From the NCBI RefSeq assembly GCF_003344625.1, contig NZ_QPKJ02000010.1, positions 1-64,000 on the forward strand: a stretch of DNA of 64,000 nucleotides, read 5' to 3'. Every line of letters starts with the position of its first letter. The stretch's first letter is position 1. Positions 7,150 to 15,375 of this stretch are shown piece by piece. The position numbers and the translations under genes were made by a program. Source of the DNA: Solirubrobacter deserti (GTDB lineage Bacteria; Actinomycetota; Thermoleophilia; Solirubrobacterales; Solirubrobacteraceae). Under the pieces are notes generated by a model. It was not told the origin of the DNA. It saw only the letters and a program-made list of their open reading frames with translations, and did not search any database.

Positions 7150-9453
7150 ATGTCGTCAGTGAACGGATCGGGTGAGGGTCACGGAGCATCGGTGAAGCGG
7201 GTCGAGGATCCGCCGTTCCTGCGCGGTGCCCGGCCGTACACCGACGACGTGCGCAACGAGGGCGCGCTGTACGCCGTGTTCGTGCGCTCGGGGATCGCGC
7301 ACGGGCTGATCACGAGCATCGACGCCGACGAGGCGAGGGCCGCGCCGGGGGTCGTCGGCGTCTACACCGCGGCCGACTTGAACCTCGGCCCGTTCCCCAC
7401 GGCGGGTCCGCCGGTGGACACGCCGGAGGAGATGCGCCGGCCGATGCTGGCGTCCGGCCGCGTGCGGTTCGTCGGCGAGCCGGTCGTCGTGGTCGTCGCC
7501 GAGACGCGCGCGCAGGCCGTCGACGCCAGCCAGCTCGTGTGGGTCGACTACGAGGACCTGCCGGTGCTGGTCGACATGACCAAGGCGCTCGACGCCGACG
7601 CACCGCTGCTGTTCCCGGACGCGCCGAACGGCAACCTGGCGGCCACCGGGCCGACGGGCGAGGACGCGCTCTCCGACGCCGAGGTGCGCGTGGGCGCGCG
7701 CCTGGTCAACCAGCGCGTCGCCGCCGTGCCGATGGAGCCGAGCGCCGCGCTGGCCATGCCCGACCCGGACGTCCCGGGCGGCTTCATCCTGTACACGCCC
7801 TCGCAGGGTCCGCACGCCTACCAGGGCACGATCTGCGCCTCCACCGGGCTCGAGAAGGAGCAGCTGCGCGTCATCTCCACCGCGACCGGCGGCGGCTTCG
7901 GCGCCCGGATCGCGTGCTACCCGGAGCAGGTCGTGGTCGTCGCGCTCGCGCGGGAGCTGGGCCGCGCCGTGCGCTACGTCGAGACGCGCTCGGAGACCAT
8001 GCTCGAGATGCAGCACGGGCGCGCGCAGGTGCAGGACGTCGAGATCGGCGGCACGCGCGACGGCAAGGTCACCGGGCTGCGCGTGCGCGTGATCGCCGAC
8101 GCGGGCGCCTATCCCGCCGACGCCGCGCTGATGCCGATGCTCACCGGCCTGATGTCGAGCGGCGTCTACGAGATCCCGAAGATCGACTTCCACTTCGACT
8201 GCGTGGTCACCAACACGACGCCGATCGGTGCCTACCGCGGCGCCGGGCGCCCCGAGGCGACGGCGCTGGTGGAGCGCGCCATCGACATGTTCGCGGCCGA
8301 GATCGGGATGGACCCGGCCGAGGTGCGGCGCAAGAACTTCATCACCGAGTTCCCGCATCAGACCGTCATGGGCGCCAACTACGACTCGGGCGAGTACGTG
8401 GCGGCGCTGGACAACTGCCTGGCCAACGCGGGCTACGAGGGGCTGCGTGCCGAGCAGGCGCAGCGGCGCCAGCGCGGGGACGTCAAGCAGCTCGGGCTCG
8501 GCCTGTGCTCCTACGTCGAGTGGACCGGGTTCGGCTCCGAGCTCGGGACGTGCACGGTGCAGGAGGACGGCACGGTGCTCGTGACCGCGGGCACGTCCTC
8601 ACACGGCCAGGGCCACGAGACCTCGTACGCGCAGCTCGTGTCGGGGACGCTCGGGATCCCGATGCGGGACATCAAGGTGGTCCAGTCCGACACCAAGCTG
8701 GTCAAGCGCGGCGCGGGCACGATGGGCTCGCGCTCGCTGCAGGTCGGCGGCACGGCCGTCCAGAACGCGACCGACGACGTGCTCGAGAAGGCCAAGAAGC
8801 TTGCCGCGCACCTGTTGGAGGCCGACACCGGCGACATCCAGGTCGTCCACGGCGAGGGCCTGGCCGTCGCCGGCTCGCCTGCGTCGGCGATCCCGTGGGC
8901 CGAGCTCGCGCGCGCCGCGGCCGACCCCGCGCGCCGGCCCGAGGGCTTCGAGGGCGGGCTCGAGTCCGAGAACGACTTCGAGACGCCGGACGCGACGTAC
9001 CCCTTCGGCACGCATCTGGCCGTGGTCGAGGTGGATGTGGAGACCGGCATGGTCGACCTGGTGCGCCACATCACGGTCGACGACGCGGGCCGGATCGCGA
9101 ACCCGATGCTGGTCGAGGGCCAGGTCCACGGCGGCATCGCCCAGGGCGTCGCGCAGGCGCTGTTCGAGGAGATCGCGTTCGACGAGGACGGCAACAACGT
9201 CACCGCCAACCTCGCCTCCTACGCGATCCCGAGCGCCGGCGACCTGCCGAACTTCGAGACCGAGCGCACGCAGACGCCGACGCCCCGCAACCCGCTGGGG
9301 GCGAAGGGCATCGGCGAGGCGGGCGCGATCGGCGCCACGCCGGCGGCCTGGAACGCCGTGATCGATGCGCTGTCGCACATGGGCGTGCGCAACATCGACA
9401 TGCCCGCGACTCCGCAGCGCGTCTGGCAGGCGATCAGCGCGGCAGCGGGCTGA
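7150..9453 (+). CDS. xanthine dehydrogenase/CoxL-family molybdopterin-binding subunit (form II), orphan
   Basis: A protein of 767 residues matching the large molybdenum cofactor subunit of the aldehyde oxidase/xanthine dehydrogenase/aerobic CO dehydrogenase family. Evidence: N-terminal KRVEDPPFLRGARPYTDDV, the cofactor loop GGGFGARIACYPEQ, the active-site stretch GAYRGAGRPEAT (the AYRGAGR form marks form II, not true CO dehydrogenase with AYxCSFR), and GQVHGGIAQGVAQALFEE with GAKGIGEAGAIGATPA near the C-terminus. The start is the ATG after CAGGAGAG. A complete enzyme also needs FAD and 2Fe-2S subunits; none flank it here, though the purine operon at 25-30 kb encodes its own set. The substrate is therefore unknown; an aldehyde or heteroaromatic is typical. 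Confidence 0.9.
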   Translation: MSSVNGSGEGHGASVKRVEDPPFLRGARPYTDDVRNEGALYAVFVRSGIAHGLITSIDADEARAAPGVVGVYTAADLNLGPFPTAGPPVDTPEEMRRPMLASGRVRFVGEPVVVVVAETRAQAVDASQLVWVDYEDLPVLVDMTKALDADAPLLFPDAPNGNLAATGPTGEDALSDAEVRVGARLVNQRVAAVPMEPSAALAMPDPDVPGGFILYTPSQGPHAYQGTICASTGLEKEQLRVISTATGGGFGARIACYPEQVVVVALARELGRAVRYVETRSETMLEMQHGRAQVQDVEIGGTRDGKVTGLRVRVIADAGAYPADAALMPMLTGLMSSGVYEIPKIDFHFDCVVTNTTPIGAYRGAGRPEATALVERAIDMFAAEIGMDPAEVRRKNFITEFPHQTVMGANYDSGEYVAALDNCLANAGYEGLRAEQAQRRQRGDVKQLGLGLCSYVEWTGFGSELGTCTVQEDGTVLVTAGTSSHGQGHETSYAQLVSGTLGIPMRDIKVVQSDTKLVKRGAGTMGSRSLQVGGTAVQNATDDVLEKAKKLAAHLLEADTGDIQVVHGEGLAVAGSPASAIPWAELARAAADPARRPEGFEGGLESENDFETPDATYPFGTHLAVVEVDVETGMVDLVRHITVDDAGRIANPMLVEGQVHGGIAQGVAQALFEEIAFDEDGNNVTANLASYAIPSAGDLPNFETERTQTPTPRNPLGAKGIGEAGAIGATPAAWNAVIDALSHMGVRNIDMPATPQRVWQAISAAAG

Positions 9454-9712
9454 GACGCAGCGCGGCTCGGCGCGGGCGGTCGCTCGCGCTGAGCTGGGCC
9501 GCGCGGCGGTGCAGCAGCTCGACCGCACCCGCGGAGCGCGAGAACGGGTCGGCGATGGCCGCTCCGTCGCGGGCGGAGATGGCCGCGATGAGCGCACCAT
9601 CCTCGATCGCGATCAGCTGCGGGGCGGTCGGGACGACGGAGCTGTCGAGCGCGGCGAGGCGGGCCAGGGCGGCGGCGTCGTGGGTGTCGGCGAAGCGGAT
9701 GACGGTGGACAT
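9434..9712 (-). CDS. small hypothetical protein, GNAT-N-terminus-like
   Basis: About 92 residues starting MSTVIRFADTHDAAALARLA; a second ATG three codons upstream is possible. The opening pattern (a short strand, then an Asp/Ala-rich helix, then a strand QLIAIEDGALIAAISARDG) looks like the first part of a GNAT acetyltransferase, but the acetyl-CoA-binding motif is absent, so it is probably not an acetyltransferase. Its 3' end overlaps the end of the molybdenum oxidase gene by 20 bases in convergent orientation, and its 5' end faces the LysR gene across a 70-base divergent region. A role linked to that LysR regulator is inference only. Confidence 0.5.
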   Translation of the reverse strand: MSTVIRFADTHDAAALARLAALDSSVVPTAPQLIAIEDGALIAAISARDGAAIADPFSRSAGAVELLHRRAAQLSASDRPRRAALRLSPLPR

Positions 9713-9737
9713 GGGAAGCATGGTGCGGGACCGCCGC

Positions 9738-9775
9738 GATCATGTCCAATGATGATCTGCTGGTTCTGGCATAAT
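9738..9775 (+). promoter_or_regulatory. divergent control region: inverted repeat and extended -10 of the lysR gene
   Basis: GATCAT (9738-9743) and ATGATC (9752-9757) form a perfect dyad with eight bases between, the size of a LysR-type operator. Downstream TGGCATAAT (9767-9775) is an extended -10; the lysR ATG at 9784 follows eight bases later, so the message is probably leaderless. The dyad sits where a regulator could repress itself and act on the divergent small gene. Confidence 0.45.
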
Positions 9776-9783
9776 GTCGCGTA

Positions 9784-10719
9784 ATGCTCGATCTGAAGCT
9801 CTTGACGACCTTTCGCGAGGTCGCCGTGCGCGGGTCCTTCAGTGAGGCCGCGGCGGCACTCGACTTCACCCAGCCGGCGGTGTCCCAGCACATCTCGCGG
9901 CTGGAGGCGGCGCTCGGCACGCGCGTGCTGGAGCGCAGCGCGCGCGGCGTGACGCTCACGCCCGCGGGCGAGGTGCTGGTGCGCGAGGCGTCGGCGCTGC
10001 TGAACGCGGCGAAGCGCGCCGAGGACGCGGTGCGCGAGGCGGCCGGAATCGGGCGCGCGCAGGTCCGGGTGGCGGCGTTCGCGTCCGCCGCGGCGGGGCT
10101 GCTGCCGACGGCGACGCGCGAGCTGCGCGCGCGCCGGCCGGAAGCCGAGCTCGCGCTGACGGTGTGCGACGAGGAGCCCGCGCTGGACGCGCTGCAGTCC
10201 GGGCGCGTCGACGTGGCCACGATCGTGCAGTCGCCGCTGTCGCCGAGCACGCCGCGCGCCGGCGTGGACTATCTGCCGATCGCCGACGACGAGATGCGGA
10301 TCGCGGTCGCCGCCGACCATCCGCTCGCCACGCGCACGTCGATCACGCTCGAGGAGCTGTGCGACGAGCCGTGGCTGATCGCCGAGACCACCGGCACGTG
10401 CGCGGACTCCAACGTCGTCTTCAACGCGTTCCGCGGCGCGGGCTACGAGCCCAACGTCCGCTTCCAGTCCGACGACTACCAGGCGCTGCAGGGGATGGCG
10501 GCCTCGGGGATCGGCGTGGCCATGATCCCGACGCTCGCACTCATCAGCTCCCGCTCGGACGTGGTCGTGCTGCCGGTCCGGGGCCGCGCGCCTGCCCGGC
10601 AGATCCTCGCCGCCGTGCGCACGGGGGAGGACAGCCCGCTGGTCGATCACATGGTCGCTTCGCTGCGCGCGGCGGCGCACACGCTGGCCGGGCGGCCGGC
10701 GCTGTCGGTCGTCGCTTAG
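9784..10719 (+). CDS. LysR family transcriptional regulator
   Basis: A protein of 311 residues. The N-terminal 60 residues form a classic LysR winged helix (LTTFREVAVRGSFSEAAAALDFTQPAVSQHISRLEAALG), followed by the linker helix and a periplasmic-binding-protein-like effector domain from about residue 90 (VRVAAFASAAAGLLP, then the second lobe with MIPTLALI). It should bind DNA as a tetramer and respond to a small ligand. It is divergent from a small hypothetical gene, with a dyad between them, and convergent with adenylate kinase: the TAG here and the TAA of that gene overlap at 10716-10719. The ligand and targets cannot be read from the sequence. Confidence 0.92.
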   Translation: MLDLKLLTTFREVAVRGSFSEAAAALDFTQPAVSQHISRLEAALGTRVLERSARGVTLTPAGEVLVREASALLNAAKRAEDAVREAAGIGRAQVRVAAFASAAAGLLPTATRELRARRPEAELALTVCDEEPALDALQSGRVDVATIVQSPLSPSTPRAGVDYLPIADDEMRIAVAADHPLATRTSITLEELCDEPWLIAETTGTCADSNVVFNAFRGAGYEPNVRFQSDDYQALQGMAASGIGVAMIPTLALISSRSDVVVLPVRGRAPARQILAAVRTGEDSPLVDHMVASLRAAAHTLAGRPALSVVA

Positions 10720-11225
10720 AGGCGCTCGCGCAGGTCGGCGGCGATCTCGTCCATGGGACGGTCGCCGTCGATGCGCACCAGCACGCCGGCGTCGCGGTAG
10801 TGGTCGACGAGCGGGAGCGTGTCCTCGGTGTATTCGTGCAGGCGCTGCTCGATGACCTCGGGCGTGTCGTCCTCGCGGCCGCGGTCGAGCAGGCGCCGCT
10901 TGACGACGTCGAACGGGACGTCGAGGAAGACGACGACGTCGAAGTCCACGCCCTCGGCCTGCGCGAGGCGGCGCGGGAAGCCGTCGAGGACGTAGTGCTC
11001 GTGCGTGGCCAGGATGGGGCGGATGGCTTCGGTGACCAGCGCGTCCGGAGCGAGCTTGCCGGCCCGCAGGTAGCCGTCGACCTCGCGGCCGAGCGGCGTG
11101 TCCCCGGCGACCGCGGCGCGCAGCAGGTCGCCGGAGGAGATGTGCTCGCACCCGAGGTGTTCGGCCAACCGCACGCCCTGGGTTCCCTTGCCGCCGCCGG
11201 GCGGCGCGAGCATCAGCACTCTCAT
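10716..11225 (-). CDS. adk: adenylate kinase, short form lacking the LID insertion
   Basis: A protein of 169 residues that should catalyse ATP + AMP = 2 ADP in the cytosol. Walker A is APPGGGKGTQ at residues 8-17, followed by the AMP-binding helix HISSGDLLRAAV and the motif YVLDGFPRRLAQAE. The usual LID of longer bacterial enzymes is reduced to a short stretch around LLDRGREDDTPE, so this is the short variant. Essential adenylate kinase normally sits in the ribosomal-protein operon near secY; this one stands alone, so it may be a second copy or a related nucleoside-monophosphate kinase. On its strand TAGGGT ends nine bases before the ATG. Confidence 0.85.
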   Translation of the reverse strand: MRVLMLAPPGGGKGTQGVRLAEHLGCEHISSGDLLRAAVAGDTPLGREVDGYLRAGKLAPDALVTEAIRPILATHEHYVLDGFPRRLAQAEGVDFDVVVFLDVPFDVVKRRLLDRGREDDTPEVIEQRLHEYTEDTLPLVDHYRDAGVLVRIDGDRPMDEIAADLRERL

Positions 11226-11270
11226 TCGTGAACGACCCTAGCGGCTTGTCGGCCAGCTCGAACCCGCGTG

Positions 11271-11284
11271 TGTGGTGATCCACA
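11271..11284. promoter_or_regulatory. small dyad upstream of the homocysteine methyltransferase gene
   Basis: TGTGG, TGAT, CCACA forms a perfect five-base-pair inverted repeat 35 bases before the chosen ATG at 11320 and lies between divergent genes. It could be an operator; there is no further support. Confidence 0.25.
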
Positions 11285-11319
11285 TTGGCCGCCGCGCGGG
11301 CGGGATGGAAGATCGCTGC

Positions 11320-12216
11320 ATGCTCCCGCACCTGTCCGACGACCTGTACCTGACCGACGGTGGGATCGAGACCGTCCTGATCTTCGACGAAGGCCTCGAC
11401 CTGCCGCTGTTCGCTGCGTTCCCGCTGCTGGAGCACGAGGAAGGGCTGGCGGTGCTGCGGCGCTACTACACGCCGTTCGTGGAGCTGGCCGCGGCGCACG
11501 ATGCGGGCTTCGTGGCCGAGACGCCGACGTGGCGCGCCTCACCACGCTGGGCGAAGGAGCTCGGCTACTCGAACGCGCAGCTGGATCAGCTCAACCGGCG
11601 CGCGGTCGAGCTCATGGCCGAGCTGCGCGAGCGCTACCCGCGGGTCCTGATCAGCGGCTGCGTCGGGCCGTCGGACGACGGCTACAACCCCACTGCACTG
11701 CTCACCGCGGAGGAGGCCGAGGCCTACCACGCGGTGCAGATCGGGTCGTTCGCCGCGGCCGACATGGTCACCGCGATCACGATGACCTACGCCGCCGAGG
11801 CGATCGGCATCGTGCGGGCGGCCGCCCGGGCGGGGCTGCCGGCCGTGATCTCCTTCACGGTCGAGACGGACGGGCGGCTGCCGTCTGGGCAGGCGCTGGG
11901 CGACGCGATCGCGGAGGTCGACGCCGCCGCGTGGCCCGCCTACTACATGGTCAACTGCGCGCATCCGACGCACTTCGAGGCCGTGCTCGACGGGCCGTGG
12001 GCATCACGCGTGCGCGGCGTGCGCGCGAACGCCTCCACGCTGTCGCACGCGGAGCTCGACGAGGCCGAGGAACTGGACGCGGGCGACCCGGCCGACCTCG
12101 CCGCGCGCTACGCCACGCTTCCGTTGACGCTGAACGTGGTCGGCGGCTGCTGCGGGACCGACGTCCGCCACGTCGCGGCCATCGCCGACGAACTCAAAGG
12201 TGCCCGGCACGTTTAG
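11320..12216 (+). CDS. homocysteine S-methyltransferase family protein
   Basis: A protein of 298 residues of the zinc-dependent homocysteine methyltransferase family (MmuM-like). It should transfer a methyl group from S-methylmethionine or a similar donor to homocysteine, or perform a related thiol methylation. It starts with YLTDGGIETVLIF, the strand with the conserved DGG, and keeps all three zinc cysteines: NCAHP (Cys about 213) and GGCCGTD (Cys 277-278). The first ATG candidate is 15 bases upstream at 11305; 11320 is preferred because GGAAG precedes it and family members begin just before LSDDLYLTDGG. The last codons are inside a hairpin that looks like an intrinsic terminator. Confidence 0.88.
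   Translation: MLPHLSDDLYLTDGGIETVLIFDEGLDLPLFAAFPLLEHEEGLAVLRRYYTPFVELAAAHDAGFVAETPTWRASPRWAKELGYSNAQLDQLNRRAVELMAELRERYPRVLISGCVGPSDDGYNPTALLTAEEAEAYHAVQIGSFAAADMVTAITMTYAAEAIGIVRAAARAGLPAVISFTVETDGRLPSGQALGDAIAEVDAAAWPAYYMVNCAHPTHFEAVLDGPWASRVRGVRANASTLSHAELDEAEELDAGDPADLAARYATLPLTLNVVGGCCGTDVRHVAAIADELKGARHV
12196..12214 (+). terminator. terminator-like palindrome at the end of the homocysteine methyltransferase gene
   Basis: AAAGGTGCCCGGCACGTTT is a near-perfect palindrome covering the last codons; the stop TAG starts at its final T. A second copy of the same core, GGTGCC-GGCACC, lies at 14898-14910, again just after a gene end. The U-run is short, so strength is uncertain. The T-rich end also overlaps TAGGTT at 12214-12219, a possible -10 for the next gene. 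Confidence 0.4.
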
Positions 12217-12225
12217 GTTGGGTGC

Positions 12226-13212
12226 GTGAACCAGGAGATCCGTTTCTGCGCGGTGCCGGGCGGACGCGTCGCGTACGCGACGCTCGGTGACGGGCCACCG
12301 CTGGTCGTCCCCGCGCCCTGGGTCTCCCACCTCGAGTGCGACTTCGAGCAGCCGGAGTACCGGGCGTTCATGTCCTCGCTGGCCGAGCGCTGGACGGTGC
12401 TGCGCTACGACCGGCTCGGCACGGGCCTGTCCGACCGGGTCGCGCCGGTGGACGACCGGACGACGCTCGCAGCGATCGTCGACCACGTCGGCCTGGCGGC
12501 GTTCGACGTGTTCGGCATCTCGGCCGGCGCGGTCACCGCGCTCCGGTACGCCGCAGAACACCCGGATCGCGTGCGCTCGCTCGCGTTGTTCGGCGCGTTC
12601 GCCGACGGCGCCGGGATCGCGCCGCCGGAGCTGCGGGCCGCGATCGTCGCGACCGTCCGCGCGCACTGGGGCGCCGGGGCGCGGATGCTCGCCGACGTCT
12701 GGATGCCCGGCGCGAGCGCCGCGTTGCGGGAGCGCATCACGGCGCTGCAGCGCGCCGCCGCCTCGGCCGACGTGGCCGCGGCGACGCTGGAGGCCGTGTA
12801 CGCGACCGACCTGCGCCCGCTCGTGCCCCACGTCACGGCGCCCGCGCTGGTGATGCACCGCCGCGACGATCGCGCGGTGCCGTACGCGCTCGGCCGCGAC
12901 CTGGCCGCGCGGCTTCCCGATGCCCGCTTCGTCCCGCTCGACGGTGCGATGCACCCGCCCTGGCTCGGCACACCCGCACCGGTGCTCGCCGCGCTGCTCG
13001 ACGAGCCGGCCGAGCCCGGCGACGCGCTCTCGCCCCGCGAGCGCGAGGTCCTCGCGCTGGTCGGCGCCGGGCTCTCGGACGCCGAGATCGCCGAGCGGCT
13101 GGTCCTCAGCCCGCACACCGTCCACCGCCACGTCGCGAACATCCGCGCCAAGCTCGCGCAGCCGTCCCGCGCTGCCGCTGCCGCCTACGCCGCGCGCCGC
13201 GGGCTGATCTAG
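12226..13212 (+). CDS. alpha/beta hydrolase fused to a LuxR-type DNA-binding domain
   Basis: A protein of 328 residues with two parts. Residues 1-260 are an alpha/beta hydrolase: RYDRLGTGLSD, nucleophile elbow FGISAGAV (Ser about 97), an acid region MHRRDDRAVPY and catalytic-His region DGAMHPPW. Residues 265-328 are a LuxR/NarL helix-turn-helix: LSPREREVLALVGAGLSDAEIAERLVLSPHTVHRHVANIRAKL. Such fusions probably use the hydrolase fold as a ligand sensor or inactivate the ligand they bind; which applies here is inference. GTG start; TAGGTT ends six bases upstream, so the message is probably leaderless. Targets are unknown. It is convergent with the patatin gene. Confidence 0.88.
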   Translation: MNQEIRFCAVPGGRVAYATLGDGPPLVVPAPWVSHLECDFEQPEYRAFMSSLAERWTVLRYDRLGTGLSDRVAPVDDRTTLAAIVDHVGLAAFDVFGISAGAVTALRYAAEHPDRVRSLALFGAFADGAGIAPPELRAAIVATVRAHWGAGARMLADVWMPGASAALRERITALQRAAASADVAAATLEAVYATDLRPLVPHVTAPALVMHRRDDRAVPYALGRDLAARLPDARFVPLDGAMHPPWLGTPAPVLAALLDEPAEPGDALSPREREVLALVGAGLSDAEIAERLVLSPHTVHRHVANIRAKLAQPSRAAAAAYAARRGLI

Positions 13213-13303
13213 CCGAGCGCGGGGAGGCGTGGCGGGGCGGCGCGGAGCGGGGCGGCGCGCCGCCGCGACGGGTGCGCCCGCCACGATCGCGGCGCGCGCT
13301 CGT

Positions 13304-14233
13304 CTACGCGGCCACGCGCGCGGCGGCCACGCGCGCGGCGCGCGCCCGGCCCGCGGCGACGGCGAGCGGCGCGGTCGCGCCGCTCATCGGGTCCGGGCCC
13401 ATGGCGGCGACGTCGCCCGCGTCCGCGTCGATCACCAGGCCGTCGCGCACTTCCGCGCGCAGGGCCGCCAGCCAGACCGCCTCGACGGCGGTCTCCGGCC
13501 GGGACGTGAGCGGGACGATGACCACCGCGTACCCGTCGAGGACGTCCGCGTTGGTCGCCGAGCCGAGCGCGCCGTCGATGAAGCGGCGGCCGCCGATCGT
13601 GACCGGCGGCCGCAGGCCTGGCACCGCGCGGGATGCGGCGACGGCACGCGCCAGCGGCACGCCGTCGTCGGGGCCGAATACGACCCGCTCGCCCGTGTCC
13701 GCGTCGATCGCGACCACGCGCAGCGCCGCCGGCCACGCGTCCGTGGGCACCAGGGCCCCGATCCGCGCGACGAACGCGTCCTCGTCGCCCCGGGCGTGCG
13801 CGACCGCGAAGGCGCCGAGCGCGCGCCGCCGCTCGGTCAGCGAGCCCTCCGCCGCCTGCCACAGCGCGCCGAGCACCGAAAAGGAGGAGCCGGGGAGGCG
13901 GGTCGGCGCGACGCACGGGTTGCGACGCGCGTGGATCGACGCGTCGGCCCGCGGGTCAACGCCGAGCGCGAGCCGCGCCGCGACGAGCGCACCGGCCGAC
14001 GTGCCGAGGATCGTGTCCGCTCCGCGCAGGTCCCAGCCCAGGTCGGCGAGGCCGGCCAGCACGCCGACCTCCCACGCCACGGCGCGCTCACCACCCGCCC
14101 CCAGGGCGACCGAGAGCCCGCGCCGGTCATCAGCTCGCGCGCAGCGGCCGCTCGGCGGCGCCGCGCTCACGGCGGCGCCTCGTCCGGGCCACCGGCGCTC
14201 GCCGCCGGGCCGGGCTCCGCTGGCCGCGCTCAC
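13304..14233 (-). CDS. patatin-like phospholipase family protein
   Basis: About 309 residues. The family hallmarks are a glycine-rich oxyanion region (SVALGAGGERAVAWEVG), the nucleophile motif GTSAG (Ser about 78) with ALVAARLALGV, and the catalytic aspartate in DGALGSATNAD. Together these give the Ser-Asp dyad of patatin lipases, which release fatty acids from lipids. The GTG start at 14233 overlaps the TGA of the upstream methyltransferase as GTGA and is preferred for that reason; GTG at 14170, closer to the first strand, is an alternative. The C-terminus is low-complexity Ala/Arg. Co-transcribed with a methyltransferase, so it may act on the same lipid or membrane pathway (inference). Confidence 0.82.
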   Translation of the reverse strand: MSAASGARPGGERRWPGRGAAVSAAPPSGRCARADDRRGLSVALGAGGERAVAWEVGVLAGLADLGWDLRGADTILGTSAGALVAARLALGVDPRADASIHARRNPCVAPTRLPGSSFSVLGALWQAAEGSLTERRRALGAFAVAHARGDEDAFVARIGALVPTDAWPAALRVVAIDADTGERVVFGPDDGVPLARAVAASRAVPGLRPPVTIGGRRFIDGALGSATNADVLDGYAVVIVPLTSRPETAVEAVWLAALRAEVRDGLVIDADAGDVAAMGPDPMSGATAPLAVAAGRARAARVAAARVAA

Positions 14234-14817
14234 GGCCGCGCCTCGCCGATCACCAGCGGCGCCACCAGCGCGGGCATGCCGCGCCAGCGCGCCTCGCCGG
14301 CCGTCACCGTCATCCCGCCCGCGCGCAGCAGCTCGAGCGTCGGCTGGTTGCAGCGGCAGCCCGCAGCGACCGCGCGCCAGGGCGTCGCGAGCCGGTCCTG
14401 CCAGCGCGCGAGCCGGTGCGAGCCCGAGCGCACGTGCTCGATGAACACCAGCCGCCCGCCGGGGCGCAGGACGCGGCGCAGCTCGCGGATCGCGGCGGCG
14501 GGATCGGCGACCGTGCACAGGACCATGGTCGACACGACCGCGTCGAACGACCCGTCTTCGAACGGGAGCGCCTCGGCGCCGGCCCCGATCACGGGCCGCG
14601 CGCCGGCGCGGCGACGCAGCCGCCGCGCCATCGCCGCGTCCGGCTCGGTCAACACCACCTCGAGGCCGTCGGGATAGTGGGGGAGGTTGAGGCCGGTCCC
14701 GGCGCCGACCTCCAGCACGCGGCCGCGCAGACTGCGCAGCGCCTCGCGGCGGCGGGCGGCCATCCCGCGCCGCTCGCCGAGCGCGAGCGCGGAGTCGTAG
14801 ATCAGGGCGAAGAGCAT
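14230..14817 (-). CDS. class I SAM-dependent methyltransferase
   Basis: A protein of 195 residues with the Rossmann methyltransferase motifs: motif I VLEVGAGTGLNLPHY (about residues 34-48), an acidic residue at the end of the second strand (VVLTEPDAAM), motif II SFDAVVSTMVLCTVADP and motif III RVLRPGGRLVFIEHV. The layout resembles UbiE/COQ5-like methyltransferases. The C-terminal CRCNQPTLELLRAGG is typical of this subgroup, whose substrates are often small lipids or quinones. The exact acceptor is unknown. It is followed with a four-base overlap by a patatin-like phospholipase gene. Confidence 0.85.
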   Translation of the reverse strand: MLFALIYDSALALGERRGMAARRREALRSLRGRVLEVGAGTGLNLPHYPDGLEVVLTEPDAAMARRLRRRAGARPVIGAGAEALPFEDGSFDAVVSTMVLCTVADPAAAIRELRRVLRPGGRLVFIEHVRSGSHRLARWQDRLATPWRAVAAGCRCNQPTLELLRAGGMTVTAGEARWRGMPALVAPLVIGEARP

Positions 14818-14893
14818 CGCACGGTTCTACGGCCGCGCGCGCCTCGCGTCATCGCCGATTCCGGCCATCGCACCCGAGGATGGCCCGCAAGCT

Positions 14894-14910
14894 AAAGGGT
14901 GCCGGGCACC
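14894..14910 (-). terminator. terminator-like hairpin after the Pro-rich membrane protein gene
   Basis: Reading leftward: GGTGCC, C, GGCACC followed by CTTTAG, six perfect base pairs and a short T-run just beyond the stop of the gene at 14912-15355. The core matches the hairpin at 12196-12214. Confidence 0.45.
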
Positions 14911-14911
14911 G

Positions 14912-15355
14912 CTATCGACGCGCCCAGCCGGACCAGAGGCCGGGCGGCGGATCGTCCTCGTCGTCGCGATCGCGCTCGTGGCCGCGGTAGCGGTCGTCGT
15001 CGTCCCAGCGGCCCGAGGACGAGCCGGGCGGAGGCGTCCACAGCGGCTTCGGCGGCTCGCGGCGGGGCGGCTCGGGCTCGCGCGGTTCCCGCGGCAGCGG
15101 GCGTGTGTCCTCCTCCGGCGGCCAGGGCCGGAGCGGGCGCGTCTCGGCCTCGGTGGCCGCGGCCGACGGGCGCTGCCACGACGAGAAGGTGTCTGGCTCG
15201 GGCGTCCACAGCGGCGGCAGATCGGCATCCGCGACTCGCGGTGCGGCGACCACCGGCGCCACACGCTTGCGCTGCCAGTTGTCCAGCAGCATGAACACCA
15301 GGCCGCCCACCACGGCGGCGAGCACGATCGACAGCGCGACAGTCATCGGCTCCAT
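14912..15355 (-). CDS. membrane-anchored Pro/Arg/Asp-rich low-complexity protein
   Basis: A protein of 147 residues with one N-terminal TM helix (VALSIVLAAVVGGLVFMLLD, about residues 6-25) followed by a short basic stretch and a long disordered tail rich in Pro, Arg, Glu and Asp, including WTPEPDTFSSW and WDDDDRYRGHERDRDDEDD. It looks like a bitopic membrane protein with a cytoplasmic unstructured tail. No domain is recognised. It is divergent from the ECF sigma factor gene with only 20 bases between starts, so the two probably share a control region. Function is unknown. Confidence 0.6.
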   Translation of the reverse strand: MEPMTVALSIVLAAVVGGLVFMLLDNWQRKRVAPVVAAPRVADADLPPLWTPEPDTFSSWQRPSAAATEAETRPLRPWPPEEDTRPLPREPREPEPPRREPPKPLWTPPPGSSSGRWDDDDRYRGHERDRDDEDDPPPGLWSGWARR

Positions 15356-15375
15356 AGCGTAGTTACCCTGCGCCG

